Shown one piece after another: positions 34,301-44,515 of a stretch of DNA of 64,000 nt (position 1 is its first letter; every line of letters begins with the position of its first letter). The translations under genes and the position numbers were made by a program. A model generated the notes under the pieces. The model did not search any database and was not told where the DNA came from. It was given only the letters and a program-made list of their open reading frames with translations. The stretch is from Strongylocentrotus purpuratus (taxonomy: Eukaryota > Echinodermata > Echinoidea > Camarodonta > Strongylocentrotidae). The DNA is taken from assembly GCF_000002235.5 (NCBI RefSeq), contig NW_022145605.1, positions 34,233,078 through 34,297,077 on the forward strand. Direction: 5' to 3'.

Positions 34301-37300
34301 AATCTGATCAGATCAGTCTGCCTCCCAGTGCCATACATAATCTATGTTTAAAATTTCTATGTCATACCATTTTCAAGTTATCGCAACAAGTTATTTTCAT
34401 GTATAAAGACCTCTGTGATCTTTGACCCTTGACCTCATGACCACAATTTAATTAGATCATTGTCCCATATGACCCAACATTAAAATCAATACATCTAACA
34501 GTTCTTAAGTTATCACAACGAAAACAGGACGGACTTTGGACGTACAGATGTATGGACGAAACACCCAAAAACATAATGCCTCCGGCATCACCTTCTGTGA
34601 GCGTAGGCATAACAATTATGTTTACATTGCCATGAAGAGTATTCCTTTAAAAACAACCCAAAACAAAACAAAATAAAAAAAGTCCCCTTTAACTACTCAC
34701 CATATGTTTCCATGGCAGCTTTGCATCTGGTAAACCATAATCATAAAGTAGCTCACTGCCAACTCTTATGGTCTCTGAGGCAAAAAGGCACAAGTACGGT
34801 ACATCTTCCACAGAAATAACCTTCATGTTACAGTTGCGCTCATGTGGCTCCCCATGATTTACAAGTCTTCCATAAGAAGGCCCCTTTTCTGTTTCCTCTG
34901 TGGCATCATAACTGAAAAAGGAGGACATATCATTAGTCTCCACGGATCTATAAAATTCAAAGTGAAAATAGAAGTGAGGTTTCCAGTGAGGGGAAAACAA
35001 ATTTGTAAGATGTTTGTACATGGGTCATTCTAATCCCAACAAAAAAAGTAAGTCCCCCCCCCCCCCCTAATCAAAATAGCATAATTTTTTAACGAAGAAG
35101 GTTCAAGCAGAATAACTTGGCAGGATTGTTACTACAGTTATGGGCAATTCCATTCTGCCCTAGAAAATGCCTACTTTTGTTATTGCATAAAATGTAACTA
35201 TTTGTATTGATTTTTAAGTGTCTGTTCATCTGATTTTTCTAATTTTTCATAAAGGTGAATTTTCTAAGGGAGGACTTATCCTTCAAAAGCACATTTTTCA
35301 TGCAGTCAGAATAAACCTGGCAAAAAAAATAAACACTTCTGTGTCCCATTTGGTAACAAGGCTTTATGCTAGTAATACTGGAGAAAGTTAAGCATCCTTC
35401 GTCTTCACTCTTTCTTTTCTATAGTCAACACTTGCCTAAGGCATAGGGCAAGAAAATATCATTCTTGTTTGTATGGAAGTTAATTTCCAAGAGTGACTCA
35501 CCAGCTGGTTTTTCCCTTGAATGAGAAAAAATACCGAAAAACACTTGGATGGCCTTCATCCTCCTCCAGAGCTTCAGCCACACTTTCAGGTAGTAGTTTT
35601 CCTGGATACTGCAAGAGGAAATCTCCATTGTCAAATTCCTCTGTAGTCACTACTCCTCTTCCTGGAATAAGAGAGCACATTAAGCACATGTATAGTTGAG
35701 CCTCACAGAAAATATTTTGTACACTAAGCATGGGCACTTTCATGTTGATCATGGCCAGTTCCACATAAAAAAACAAATTTTAGAGAATTTTAAAGGTATG
35801 AAATTGTAATAAATTTGACATGTTTGGAATGATGTTGAGTTACTGAATCTAGCAGTCAGATTGAAATTCATGTTTTATTATGCCTCCGCACGGAAGGTGC
35901 CGGAGGCTTTATGTTTTCGGGTTGTTCGTCCGTCCATCCTACAGAGGGTCAGAATGAAATCAAACTGTGCCAAAAGTCTTAAATGGTGAATGTGAGATTC
36001 CAATATTTTTGCATATGGGCTTTTAGCTATTAGCTGGTACTACTTGCAACTTTTTGTGTTATAAACATAAATGTTCAGCAATGTTTTGTGTAATTTAGCT
36101 CATTTCTATAGGGATAAAATGCATTGACAATGGGGAAAAAAGAAACTACACTTGAGTGCACAGGAGCTGTCTGCACTGACGTAAAGCACAAAAATAGTTT
36201 TGGCGCAGTTTGTTTTCATTCTGGCCCACTGTGCGTCCGTCCGTCATTCCGTAAGTCTGTCCGGATTTTTCGTTTACGTGATAACTCAAGAATTCCTGAA
36301 TGGATTTGATCATACTTGGCCCAAAGGTACCCCATGACGTGCCAACGATCTGATTAGATTTTGGGTCAGATCCACCCAGGGTCAAAGGTCAATCAACTTT
36401 ATCAAAAAATACTACTTTTACCTCGTTTACGTGATGACTCAAGAAATCCTGAATGAATTTTGATCATACTTGGTCCAAAGGTACCACTTGTCGTACCAGC
36501 GAGCAAGTTGGAATTTTGGCCATATTCACCCAGGGTCAAAGGTCAAAGGTCAATGAACTCTATCTGAAAATCCTACTTTCACCATCTAGGAATTACCAAT
36601 TAAGTTGAAATTTGGTAAGGAGGTAGCAAAAAAGTAGAGAAACATTTTGGTGTAACATTGAATGTAAAAAGTTAAAGGCCAAGGCCAAGGAATTGGCATA
36701 TCTGTCATTACCTCCAGCTTGGAAATTTGAAAGTCTACAGTATTACTTTATGGAATTTCAGTGTCATATACAACTTTTAAGTTTAGCCTCCTCCACCAAA
36801 TATTAATGAATATGGGTGCTATGCTAAAGTATGTATATCCACCCTACCTACATGTAGGCTTTCAAAATGCACTGAAATGCCAAAAAAGAACATAACTCAA
36901 AGACAAATCAATCAAATGCAAGTTTAAACAAAAGGGATTTAACATTGGGCTTAAAGCTTTCAAATCTAGAACTAAATGTGTGGATCCAATTATGAATTAT
37001 ACAAGAATGCGTACAGGAAAATTATTAAATCAACTATCGAAGCAATAATTGAGGAATGCGAAAAGGCGGAGCCCCACATACCAGTCTACTGCATGCAGTC
37101 AAATGTTTCCAGTTTCTAAAGGGAGCTGTTTGGGAAGGTGTGTTTATGCATGAGAGGAGCTGTCGAAAAAGACAGGTCCATGCAATGAAAAGGTGAATTT
37201 TCGGGTAAAATTGGCAGCGTGTGTCCCATGACCATTGAGAACATACATGGTACATGTATTGAATCATTGTAGTTGTGTTAACCATTAAACAAGCACTGTA

Positions 37301-37457
37301 CAATAAAAACAAAAACAAACAAATAACAAAGATATTAGAACCCCTTACCTTTCAGAGGAATTTCCTTGACAACAAAACCTTGTTTGTCTTCCTGTTTTCT
37401 GATATATATCTCTGCTTCTTTGTCAGGCTTTATACGCTTCCTTCTTTGACCAACCAT
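26860..37457 (-). CDS. SET / Ser-Pro repeat / zinc finger / tyrosine recombinase / SANT-like fusion gene
   Basis: Ten exons, all with AG acceptors and nearly all with GT donors: 37349-37457 (start ATG), 35502-35661, 34701-34911, 30588-33390, 30133-30249, 29760-29840 (doubtful), 29381-29497, 29042-29125, 28268-28363 and 26860-26993 (stop TGA). Phases match at every junction: 1, 2, 0, then 1 throughout. The protein is 1,276 residues without the doubtful exon and 1,303 with it. Order: SET 37-160, 16-residue repeats 161-445, acidic and basic linker, C2H2 finger 557-576, second finger about 632-653, tyrosine recombinase about 780-1090, Ser/Gln-rich part, SANT-like tail. The recombinase half is of the Crypton type known in animals. 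The SET half resembles KMT5A. It is inferred to be nuclear. It may be a host gene that captured a recombinase, or a mobile element that captured SET. An alternative is two genes: read-through after exon 3 meets a stop after three codons. Confidence 0.8.
27244..28148. repeat. TGACCTTTGACC repeat family, copy 2
   Basis: The same head (CGACTGCGCGCAGTCG at about 27262-27277, then ATGCCTCCGTCATAGAGCAA) and the same body units as 22905-24356, ending in ACGTACGGACGGACGGAGGCATAA. It lies in the last intron of the fusion gene. Confidence 0.85.
29042..30249 (-). CDS. Duplicated exon pairs 5-8 (Ser/Gln-rich and acidic)
   Basis: Exon 5 (30133-30249) and exon 7 (29381-29497) are 117-nt copies of each other, coding VGTGSHTLASQQPSVSSSRQ and then PLVSSSRPL in exon 5 and PLVSSRRPL in exon 7. 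Exon 6 (29760-29840) and exon 8 (29042-29125) are also copies, coding QRRRCVPFVESQSD and RRRRPVPFVEESESD. All are phase 1 at both ends, so any combination keeps frame. At exon 6 the position matching the exon 8 donor reads GAATGT instead of GTATGG. The nearest GT is 4 bases on and would change phase. Exon 6 is therefore probably skipped. The unit of duplication is about 740 bp. The encoded segments are low in complexity and look like flexible linkers. Confidence 0.75.
30250..30587 (-). other. Intron 4 of the fusion gene
   Basis: No coding content. Its 3' part, with exon 5 and part of intron 5 (30027-30383), recurs almost unchanged at 37709-38064. Confidence 0.7.
30588..33390 (-). CDS. Large exon 4: repeats, zinc fingers, tyrosine recombinase
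   Basis: The exon has 2,803 nt and is open from the acceptor TTTCTCACCAG at 33391 to the donor GTAAGAG. After the 16-residue repeats come an acidic stretch (SDSSDNSVLD, ESESESHDS), basic KKAKRNYSK, a C2H2 finger (C557, C560, H571, H576) and a C-x2-C/H-x4-C finger. The recombinase shows its boxes: box I NARRGGEP (R911 or R912), the R-H pair KNRHRVST (R1038, H1039), and MGHS with the nucleophile candidate Y1073, spaced as in LGHS-x7-Y of phage integrases. Such enzymes cut and rejoin DNA through a phosphotyrosine bond. Crypton transposons use this enzyme, and several animal genes derive from them. All key residues are present, so activity is possible. Confidence 0.88.
32536..33390 (-). repeat. 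48-bp coding minisatellite, about 18 units
   Basis: Near-identical units of exactly 48 bp. In the gene frame each reads SHQEQPPSPSSSPLDT, with two Ser-Pro sites. Every unit also contains TTCTCACCAG, the same 3' splice site that begins the exon, in the same phase. Because 48 is divisible by three and no stop falls in several frames, long frames appear on both strands, and these are by-products. The low divergence points to recent expansion. A TTTA-rich tract (33401-33460) follows on the intron side and gives the outermost acceptor a better upstream tract. Confidence 0.95.
33970..34615. repeat. TGACCTTTGACC repeat family, copy 3 (diverged)
   Basis: Units with TGACCTCATGACCCC, TGACCTTTGAC and TTATCGCAA words, ending GGACGTACAG...AACATAATGCCTCCGGCATC...GTAGGCATAAC. 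It lies in intron 3. Divergence from copies 1 and 2 is clear. Confidence 0.7.
34701..37457 (-). CDS. SET domain exons 1-3 (KMT5A-like)
   Basis: Three exons give residues 1-160. The sequence aligns by eye with the SET domain of KMT5A (SETD8), the histone H4-K20 monomethyltransferase: KEIPLKGRGVVTTEEF, then YFFSFKGKTSCYDATEET, YGRLVNH (N108, H109) and ELLYDYG (Y148). N-H is the S-adenosylmethionine-binding pair and the YDYG tyrosine lines the active site, so the fold looks intact. The split codon C90 is formed exactly across exons 2 and 3. There is almost no N-terminal region, unlike full KMT5A. The start ATG at 37457 follows an acceptor-like TCTAG at 37463-37467, so a 5' untranslated exon may lie upstream. 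Substrate cannot be told from sequence. Confidence 0.85.
35879..36575. repeat. TGACCTTTGACC repeat family, copy 4, inverted and split
   Basis: Starts with the tail sequence in reverse (TATGCCTCCGCACGG, CCGGAGGC, TTCGTCCGTCC) and runs to AGGTCAAAGGTCAAAGGTCA at about 36535-36555. It is interrupted by the small element at 35941-36235. It lies in intron 1 of the fusion gene. Confidence 0.7.
35941..36235. mobile_element. CACAGTGGGCCAG-family MITE nested in another repeat
   Basis: The left end ACAGAGGGTCAGAATGAAAT...AAACTGTGCCAAAA faces the right end TTTTGGCGCAGTTTGTTTTC...ATTCTGGCCCACTGTG. The flanks are CCGTCC-type units on both sides, so it inserted into the GGACGTAC tail of copy 4. Confidence 0.7.
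36576..37348. other. Part of intron 1, nothing recognised
   Basis: No exon or element is seen. Open frames here have no domain. Confidence 0.5.
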
Positions 37458-37708
37458 TGTACCTAGACAGTCCAAAAAAGAAATATGCAAAAAAGAAAAT
37501 GTCAGTTCAACTACAAAAACACTCTGATGTGCAATCTTACACGGAGTAATATTAGCTTGCGCATTGACATAGCATGGCAAATGTTTAATTTTCAGGGTGT
37601 CAATTGAATTTAAAAAGGTGCACTATTTTATTTTCTTATATTGCAAATGAGTCTTGAACCCTGAATTTTTAAGTACAGAATCTCTTTAATAAGCAGCTCC
37701 TCTTCAAG

Positions 37709-38064
37709 CTGGCTAACATGAACATTTTGTTGCCTACAGCAACTGCAACTGCACTGCAATTATTATGCATCTTTAAAAATGTTAAAGCAGAAAATTTTAT
37801 CAGATTGTACATACTTTTCTGGGTCTGCATTGTCTGACTCTGTAGTGGCCTACTGCTGGATACCAGTGGCTGCCTACTGCTGGACACTGATGGCTGCTGG
37901 CTGGCCAATGTATGACTGCCTGTTCCAACACCTACAGCATATTAAGAAAATTATGATCTTTATTTTGTTTGTAACCCCAACTAGGGTCATTTTCAGACAT
38001 TGGCTATTTGGATAGGTCTTGTTGTCCTGAGACTTATTTAAAGTCTGGGACTTGGTATTATAGA
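37709..38064 (-). pseudogene. Detached copy of fusion-gene exon 5 with flanks
   Basis: Near-identical to 30027-30383, including the whole 117-nt exon and both splice sites. It lies upstream of the SET start, so it cannot supply the C-terminal linker. It could act only as part of a 5' exon, or it is a dead duplicate. The match stops sharply at TATTAT near 38064, where HECT-related sequence begins. Confidence 0.75.
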
Positions 38065-38121
38065 TCTGTTTAATCTGACCTCTTCTGCCAACCCAAATTG
38101 TTGTTTAGTTATGATATCTAA

Positions 38122-38592
<471 letters not shown>

Positions 38593-38846
38593 CGAAAGGC
38601 TGCTGTGAAGAAACAAGTGGTGTGGCCAACATTCCACACCAGCCTCGGGACACCCTCTGGAAGAGCATCAACGAGACGAGACACCAGCAGCAGCGCCTCC
38701 ACCACCATCATTCACTCGAGCGGCGGCGGAGGCAGTGGTCAGGTCTACCGCGCCACCACTCCCTATTCACGCTAAAACAGACTCTGTCTTTCAAGGTGGA
38801 GAAGGAAGATGATTATGATGAGTGTAGCAAATAGGACTATGTGGAC
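38593..38846. other. Sequence between the HECT fragment and the LTR element
   Basis: GC-rich, with CAG/CCA-rich words and a GAAGATGATTATGATGAGTG stretch at about 38805-38824. That last part recurs at about 45050-45070 past the LTR element. Origin not recognised. Confidence 0.4.
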
Positions 38847-39247
38847 TGTAATGTTATGAGCTGAAGTTATGCAGCACTCCTAATTTGAATATAACTTACA
38901 CCTGTATGTGCTCATTGTTAAACAGCCATGCACATTCATTCAGAAGCAACCATGCAGAAAGCACTCTTCAATACAGTACTCTTGGCACACAGAGTGTGTG
39001 ATGTATTTAATGAGTAATTAGCCATGCACACATTCAACCCTCATACACTGCCTTATGTACTGGACATGTGAGAGTGGTAAGTTGCACTTGACCACTAGCA
39101 TGCACAGCATAAGCATGATGTTTTAGTTACACCAATAAACTCCTGAACCTCAAGCAAAGATATGTGGAGCTTATTACTTTCTTGACCCAGCTACATTTAG
39201 TAAAGTACTAACCAAGAAGTCTACATAACAAACCCACTATTTTTGAC
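38847..39247 (+). repeat. 5' LTR
   Basis: About 401 bp, starts TGTAATGTTATGAGCTGAAG and ends CACTATTTTTGAC. It contains a candidate polyadenylation region (CAATAAACTCC near 39132). Confidence 0.9.
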
Positions 39248-39521
39248 ATGGTGGCAAGCGGTGAGTGCAAGTCTTCAACGTGCCAGTTTTTGTGCCAGAC
39301 TACCAGTACAGTACCATGTGCTATACAGCAGCAGCCATTTTGGATTTTGCAGCACAGCAGCAGCCATTTTGGATTTTTCCTTGTTCAGGAGAAACACATA
39401 GGAATTTGTTGGACACCATAATTCCATGAACAGTTAGTTTGTTTGATGCCTGAGGGTGAGTGGTGACACATTCCAGCATTTTGTTCCTTTTTCTGAAGCA
39501 CAGCATTGAAGTAACATTAAC

Positions 39522-42500
39522 ATGGCTGATCATATTCCACGAATGGATTGGGGTGCACCAAACCTTGCTGAAGCTTTTCGTATGTTCAGACAAAGATTGA
39601 GCCTATACTTTTTGGCTAAGCACACACCTAAAGAGGATGAAGTTCCTATCATTCTACTTGCTGCGGGTGAAGAGGGCCTTCAGCGATACAATTGTTGGAC
39701 ATTATCAGAGTCTGAACAAACAGCGAAGATCATCCTAGACCGTTTTGAGGAGCAACTAGAACCGCAAGACAATTTTCGAGTATGTCGTCTGAAGTTGTCG
39801 AGAACAATGCAGAGGCCAGATGAAAAGTTGGACGATTTCATAAACAGATGTCGACAAATAGCTCGTAAATGCGAATTTGATCACAAGGAGTTGGATGAGC
39901 GAATCCTTGAACAGATTATTGCCAGCACACCCATCGCAGATTTCCGGAAAGACCTACTTACTACAAAGAAGGACTTTACACTACAGGGTGCTCTACAGCT
40001 AGGAAGGACGTATGAAGCATCAAAGTCACATGTCCAAACCCTCCAGTCTCTGTATCATCCAACACAGAGCATAGATGCAGTGCAACAGCAGAAACAACCT
40101 AAGAGTTTATGTAAGAACTGTGGGAGACAACATAGATTCGGCAAGGAGTATTGTCCAGCAGCGAGTGTTACATGCTTCTCGTGCAATAAGCAAGGACATT
40201 ATGCTCAATTGTGCCTATCAACCAAGCTCAAACAACCACAGAAATATCATAAGTCTTATGCTTCTTCCCGGAAGAAGAGGGGGGTGGATGAACGCCAACA
40301 CCCATCACGACGTTCCAAACAGGTGGATAACGTGCGAGAGGAACACACCGAATCTGAAAGTGAACTGGGTACATTACCACAACGATTTGACAGGTTTCAT
40401 TTTGACACGATTATCATTGACTCTGTGAAGAGGAATGAAGCTATTGCACACTTGGACATCAAATTGGACGACAAACCAGGTGTCCATGACCTGAAAGTAA
40501 AGGTGGATACAGGAGCAGAAGCGAATACACTGCCACTTCGAACTTTCAGAAACATGTATCCAGAGCAGCTTGATCGTCAAGGTTTTCCACGAAATCTACC
40601 AGATGCGGGCACAATCCTTTCAGCTTACAATGAAACGCTGATTGGTCAGTATGGAACAGTTGTTATTCCCTGCAAGTATGGAGACACAGCATGGACTGAT
40701 ACCTTATTTTACGTAGTTCAGTCCAACGGCCCAGTGATACTTGGTCTCCAGTCATCTGTAGAGTTTGGACTAGTTACTCTCCATTGCTCTTTGAACATTG
40801 AAACGCAAGTCAGTGGTGTCCAGGCTCTAGTACAACTCTTTCCACAGCAGTTCGATAGGATTGGAGAATTTCGTACCACACATCACTTGACAGTTGACCC
40901 CAACGTTCCAAGTCATGTCGACGCTCCTAGAAAGATGCCTATTGCCTTGAAAGACAAAGTCAAGGCAGAACTGGACAGTATGGAGAGCCAGGGTGTGATC
41001 AAGCAAATCATCGAACCAACCGAATGGGTGAACTCAATCACATATGTCACCAAGAAGGATGGAAGCATTCGCATTTGCTTAGACCCTCGCAGATTGAACA
41101 AGGCACTTATCAGACCTCACTACAAACAGCAGACCTTGGAGGAGTTGAATCACAAGTTTCACAACATGCAGCACTTCTCCAAGTTAGATGCAAAGTGCGG
41201 CTACTGGTCAGTTAAGTTAGATGAGGCCAGCCAAAGACTTACCACATTCCAGACACCTTTTGGAAGATATGTCTTCTGTCGCCTACCATTTGGACTCAGT
41301 GTAAGTCAGGACATTTTCCAGTTGGAGATGGACAGAGTTCTAGAAGGCTGTAAAGGGGCAGAATGCATAGCAGATGATATCGTAATCTTTGGGCGTACAG
41401 TAGAAGAGCATGACCGCAATCTTCTCAACTTCATGCAAATAGCAGCAAAGAGAGGCCTCACACTGAACTCAAACAAGTGCCATATCAGGCAAACGAGTAT
41501 CAACTTCTTTGGTAATCGATACTCAAAGGATGGTATCCAGCCAGATCCCCAGAAGGTAGCTGACCTCGCAGGAATGCCGACTCCGAGCACCAAGGCTGAG
41601 TTGCAGCATTTCCTAGGTTTCATTACTTACCTGTCTCACTTCATCCCAGATTTCAGCACAAAGACTGCAGTTCTGAGAGATCTCCTTAAGAAAGAGGCTG
41701 ATTTCATCTGGGAACCACATCATCAAGCAGCCATGGAGAAACTCAAGCAAGAAGTTTCAGAGAAATCACTACTCCAGTTCTTCGACACAACATCCCCAGT
41801 GTATTTGCAGTGCGATGCAAGTCTTCAAGGGTTAGGAGTTGCACTCCTACAGCATGACCAGGAAGGTAGACTCCGCCCAGTAGCTTACGCAAGCAAAGCC
41901 CTATCTTCAACTGAAACACGCTATTCGTGTATTGAACGAGAGCTGCTTGCTATTGTGTTTGGAGTAGAACGTTTTCACACATATCTCTATGGCAGGCTAT
42001 TCCATGTAATCACAGACCATAAGCCACTTCTGATGATTATGGACAAACCTCTCACAGCAGCCCCTCCAAGGCTTCAAAGGATGTTGATTCGACTACAGGG
42101 ATACAACTTCCAGATCACACACCGTCCAGGACTAGACAACCTGCTCGCAGACAGTCTCTCACGATTACCAAGCACTCACAACAATGAAACAGTTGAACTT
42201 GATCTGAGAGTAGATCTGGTGCAGTTCTCGTCAAGGAAAGTAGATGAGCTGAAACACACTACACGACAAGACAAAGTCCTAAGTGCACTGATGGAAGTTA
42301 TTGTGACGGGCTGGCCTGATACGGTGAAGCAAGTGCAACCAGAGTTGAGAAAGTTCTGGAGTTACCGAGATGAGTTAACAGTAAGCGACGGTATAATTCT
42401 CAAGGGAAACAGAGTGGTCACTCCCAAGCAGATGCAACCAGACATCTTGGAAAAGCTCCATACCAGTCACCTAGGCCAACAAAAAACAAAGTTGCTGGCC

Positions 42501-43595
42501 AGAGGAAAGGTGTTCTGGAGTAACATGAACAAAGACATTGACAGAGTGGTGCAGTCATGTGTGAGATGCCAGGAACATCAACCAGCACAAACGCCAGAAC
42601 CACTCCAGCCACACGACATTCCCACGATGCCCTGGAGCACGGTGGCAACAGACATGTTCGAACTCAAAGGCAAACAATGGTTAATTGTGGTGGACTACTA
42701 CAGCAAGTACCCAGTGGTTCGCCAGTTACCAGACCAAGCAACAAGCAGTGCTGTAATCACTATGATGCAACAAGTGTTTGCAGAGCATGGCATACCAGCA
42801 AAGGTGGTGAGCGACAATGGACCCCAGTATGCCAGTTACCAGTTCAAGTCGTTTGCAGAATCATGGGGTTTTGAACATGCTACATCGTCCCCCAGACGAC
42901 CACAAGGCAACGGATTTGTAGAGAGACAAATCAGAACCATCAAGGGTATCATGAAGAAGACTTCAGACATTCAGCTAGCACTACTTCTTTGGCGTACAAC
43001 TCCCATATCAGAGAAGCTACCAAGTCCAGCTGAAGTTCTCATGAATCGCCAGTTGAGAACCACACTCCCAGCCAAGTTGCAGAGAACACAGCCAGATGCT
43101 GATGACATCTACAATCAGCTGCAGGAAAGACAGAATAGTCAAAAGTTCTATTTTGACAAACATGCCAGAAGAGCTGACTTGCCAGAGCTTTACCTTGGGC
43201 AAGATGTACGATACCGCGACCCAGTGTCCAGACGGTGGTGTCCTGCAACAGTTGATACCAGGGCCGAGGGACAGCGCTCCTACATTCTCCAGAGCCCTGA
43301 GGGAAGTTACCTACGAAGAAACAGGCAGCACATAAGACCTGACCATACCGACCAGTCTACAACTGAGGTTCCCAGGGGTGATGATAGCAACGGTCCAGGT
43401 GATGAAGGTGCCTCATCCACTGACCACGATGAGCAGTTGAGCACTCCACATCGTGCATTCCCCGAGACTCGAAGTAGCCCAGGACGGGAGGAGGCTCCAC
43501 CTCGAAGCCCAGGACGGGAGGAGACTCCACCTCGAAGACAACGTTCATCGCGAAACACTCAACGCCCTAAGAAGTATGATGATTTTGAGATGTAA
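39522..43595 (+). CDS. Gag-Pol polyprotein of the Ty3/Gypsy element
   Basis: One frame of 1,357 codons. Gag-like N-terminus, with a nucleic-acid-binding zinc knuckle pair at about residues 196-232 (CFSCNKQGHYAQLC). Aspartic protease around 328 (VDTGAEANTLPL). Reverse transcriptase about 460-680 (FSKLDAKCGYWSVKL, ADDIVIFG). RNase H about 755-880 (YLQCDASLQGLGVAL). Integrase with an HHCC zinc-binding part near 980-1022 and a core with TDMFELKG, VVSDNGPQY and PQGNGFVERQI. The C-terminal tail is Pro/Arg-rich with a short repeat RSPGREE. Gag and Pol share one frame, as in several Ty3/Gypsy lineages. It belongs to the element between the two LTRs. Confidence 0.93.
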   Translation: MADHIPRMDWGAPNLAEAFRMFRQRLSLYFLAKHTPKEDEVPIILLAAGEEGLQRYNCWTLSESEQTAKIILDRFEEQLEPQDNFRVCRLKLSRTMQRPDEKLDDFINRCRQIARKCEFDHKELDERILEQIIASTPIADFRKDLLTTKKDFTLQGALQLGRTYEASKSHVQTLQSLYHPTQSIDAVQQQKQPKSLCKNCGRQHRFGKEYCPAASVTCFSCNKQGHYAQLCLSTKLKQPQKYHKSYASSRKKRGVDERQHPSRRSKQVDNVREEHTESESELGTLPQRFDRFHFDTIIIDSVKRNEAIAHLDIKLDDKPGVHDLKVKVDTGAEANTLPLRTFRNMYPEQLDRQGFPRNLPDAGTILSAYNETLIGQYGTVVIPCKYGDTAWTDTLFYVVQSNGPVILGLQSSVEFGLVTLHCSLNIETQVSGVQALVQLFPQQFDRIGEFRTTHHLTVDPNVPSHVDAPRKMPIALKDKVKAELDSMESQGVIKQIIEPTEWVNSITYVTKKDGSIRICLDPRRLNKALIRPHYKQQTLEELNHKFHNMQHFSKLDAKCGYWSVKLDEASQRLTTFQTPFGRYVFCRLPFGLSVSQDIFQLEMDRVLEGCKGAECIADDIVIFGRTVEEHDRNLLNFMQIAAKRGLTLNSNKCHIRQTSINFFGNRYSKDGIQPDPQKVADLAGMPTPSTKAELQHFLGFITYLSHFIPDFSTKTAVLRDLLKKEADFIWEPHHQAAMEKLKQEVSEKSLLQFFDTTSPVYLQCDASLQGLGVALLQHDQEGRLRPVAYASKALSSTETRYSCIERELLAIVFGVERFHTYLYGRLFHVITDHKPLLMIMDKPLTAAPPRLQRMLIRLQGYNFQITHRPGLDNLLADSLSRLPSTHNNETVELDLRVDLVQFSSRKVDELKHTTRQDKVLSALMEVIVTGWPDTVKQVQPELRKFWSYRDELTVSDGIILKGNRVVTPKQMQPDILEKLHTSHLGQQKTKLLARGKVFWSNMNKDIDRVVQSCVRCQEHQPAQTPEPLQPHDIPTMPWSTVATDMFELKGKQWLIVVDYYSKYPVVRQLPDQATSSAVITMMQQVFAEHGIPAKVVSDNGPQYASYQFKSFAESWGFEHATSSPRRPQGNGFVERQIRTIKGIMKKTSDIQLALLLWRTTPISEKLPSPAEVLMNRQLRTTLPAKLQRTQPDADDIYNQLQERQNSQKFYFDKHARRADLPELYLGQDVRYRDPVSRRWCPATVDTRAEGQRSYILQSPEGSYLRRNRQHIRPDHTDQSTTEVPRGDDSNGPGDEGASSTDHDEQLSTPHRAFPETRSSPGREEAPPRSPGREETPPRRQRSSRNTQRPKKYDDFEM

Positions 43596-44515
43596 CTGAT
43601 GAAGAAGCACAAATTCAGACTGAACTTGAACTTTTAAGACAATAATGACTCAGTTGACATTCATATATCGACCAAGTTCAACATTGGATCACAACATTGT
43701 AGGGACACGGGTGGTAAAGACCTGTGATCGAAGGTGAAGTTCTGGAACCTCTCCCTTCTTAGTCGTGAAGAAAGTATATATCTATATATATGTTTTTGTA
43801 TTTTTTTGCTATTTATTTTAGTACAATATATTGTTCCATTGTTTTCATACAACTAAAAGATTGAAAACTGGTTGTCTATTTTTGTATAAACTCACACAGG
43901 AGATAAATGCATCAAGTGTTATGTAAATCTTAATTGTGCAAAAATGTTCACATTGACATGATTTGAAAGAGGTATTACAAACATACAAATCTAGTACCAA
44001 GGTTCACATGAATTACATGTAACTGTGAACTGTATACTAAACGGAAGTAACTTTATTTGTTTTGGTACTTACACATGCTAAAGGAAAACAATGTGTTGTG
44101 TATAAAAGCAAAGTGAATTTTATTTCATTGATTTATACAGTTTGGTATACAATGTGACAAACCAGTCGTTAGAAAATGATATAGTTTTAAAGAATAATGA
44201 GAAAAACTGTATTTATGCTGATGATCAAGGTAACCCTTTCCAAGTGAAAAGCATCATTTTTGTTTTACGACTTGTATACTGGATGTGTAAAACCAGTTGA
44301 TAGGTATCATCCTCACTCTTTTGAGGATTCTAGTTTTTTTAAATTTGTTTAAATGGGGAGTAGGGGAAAGGTTGAACAGAATTTATTTTCAAGACATTTG
44401 TCAAGTGCTAAACTTGTAAGTAAAACAAGAAGCAAAGATGGACGGGATGAGAGGATGAAAAGTTTTTAACTGTTAAGAGTAAAAACTTGTATTGTTTATT
44501 TTGAAGAAAGGGAGA

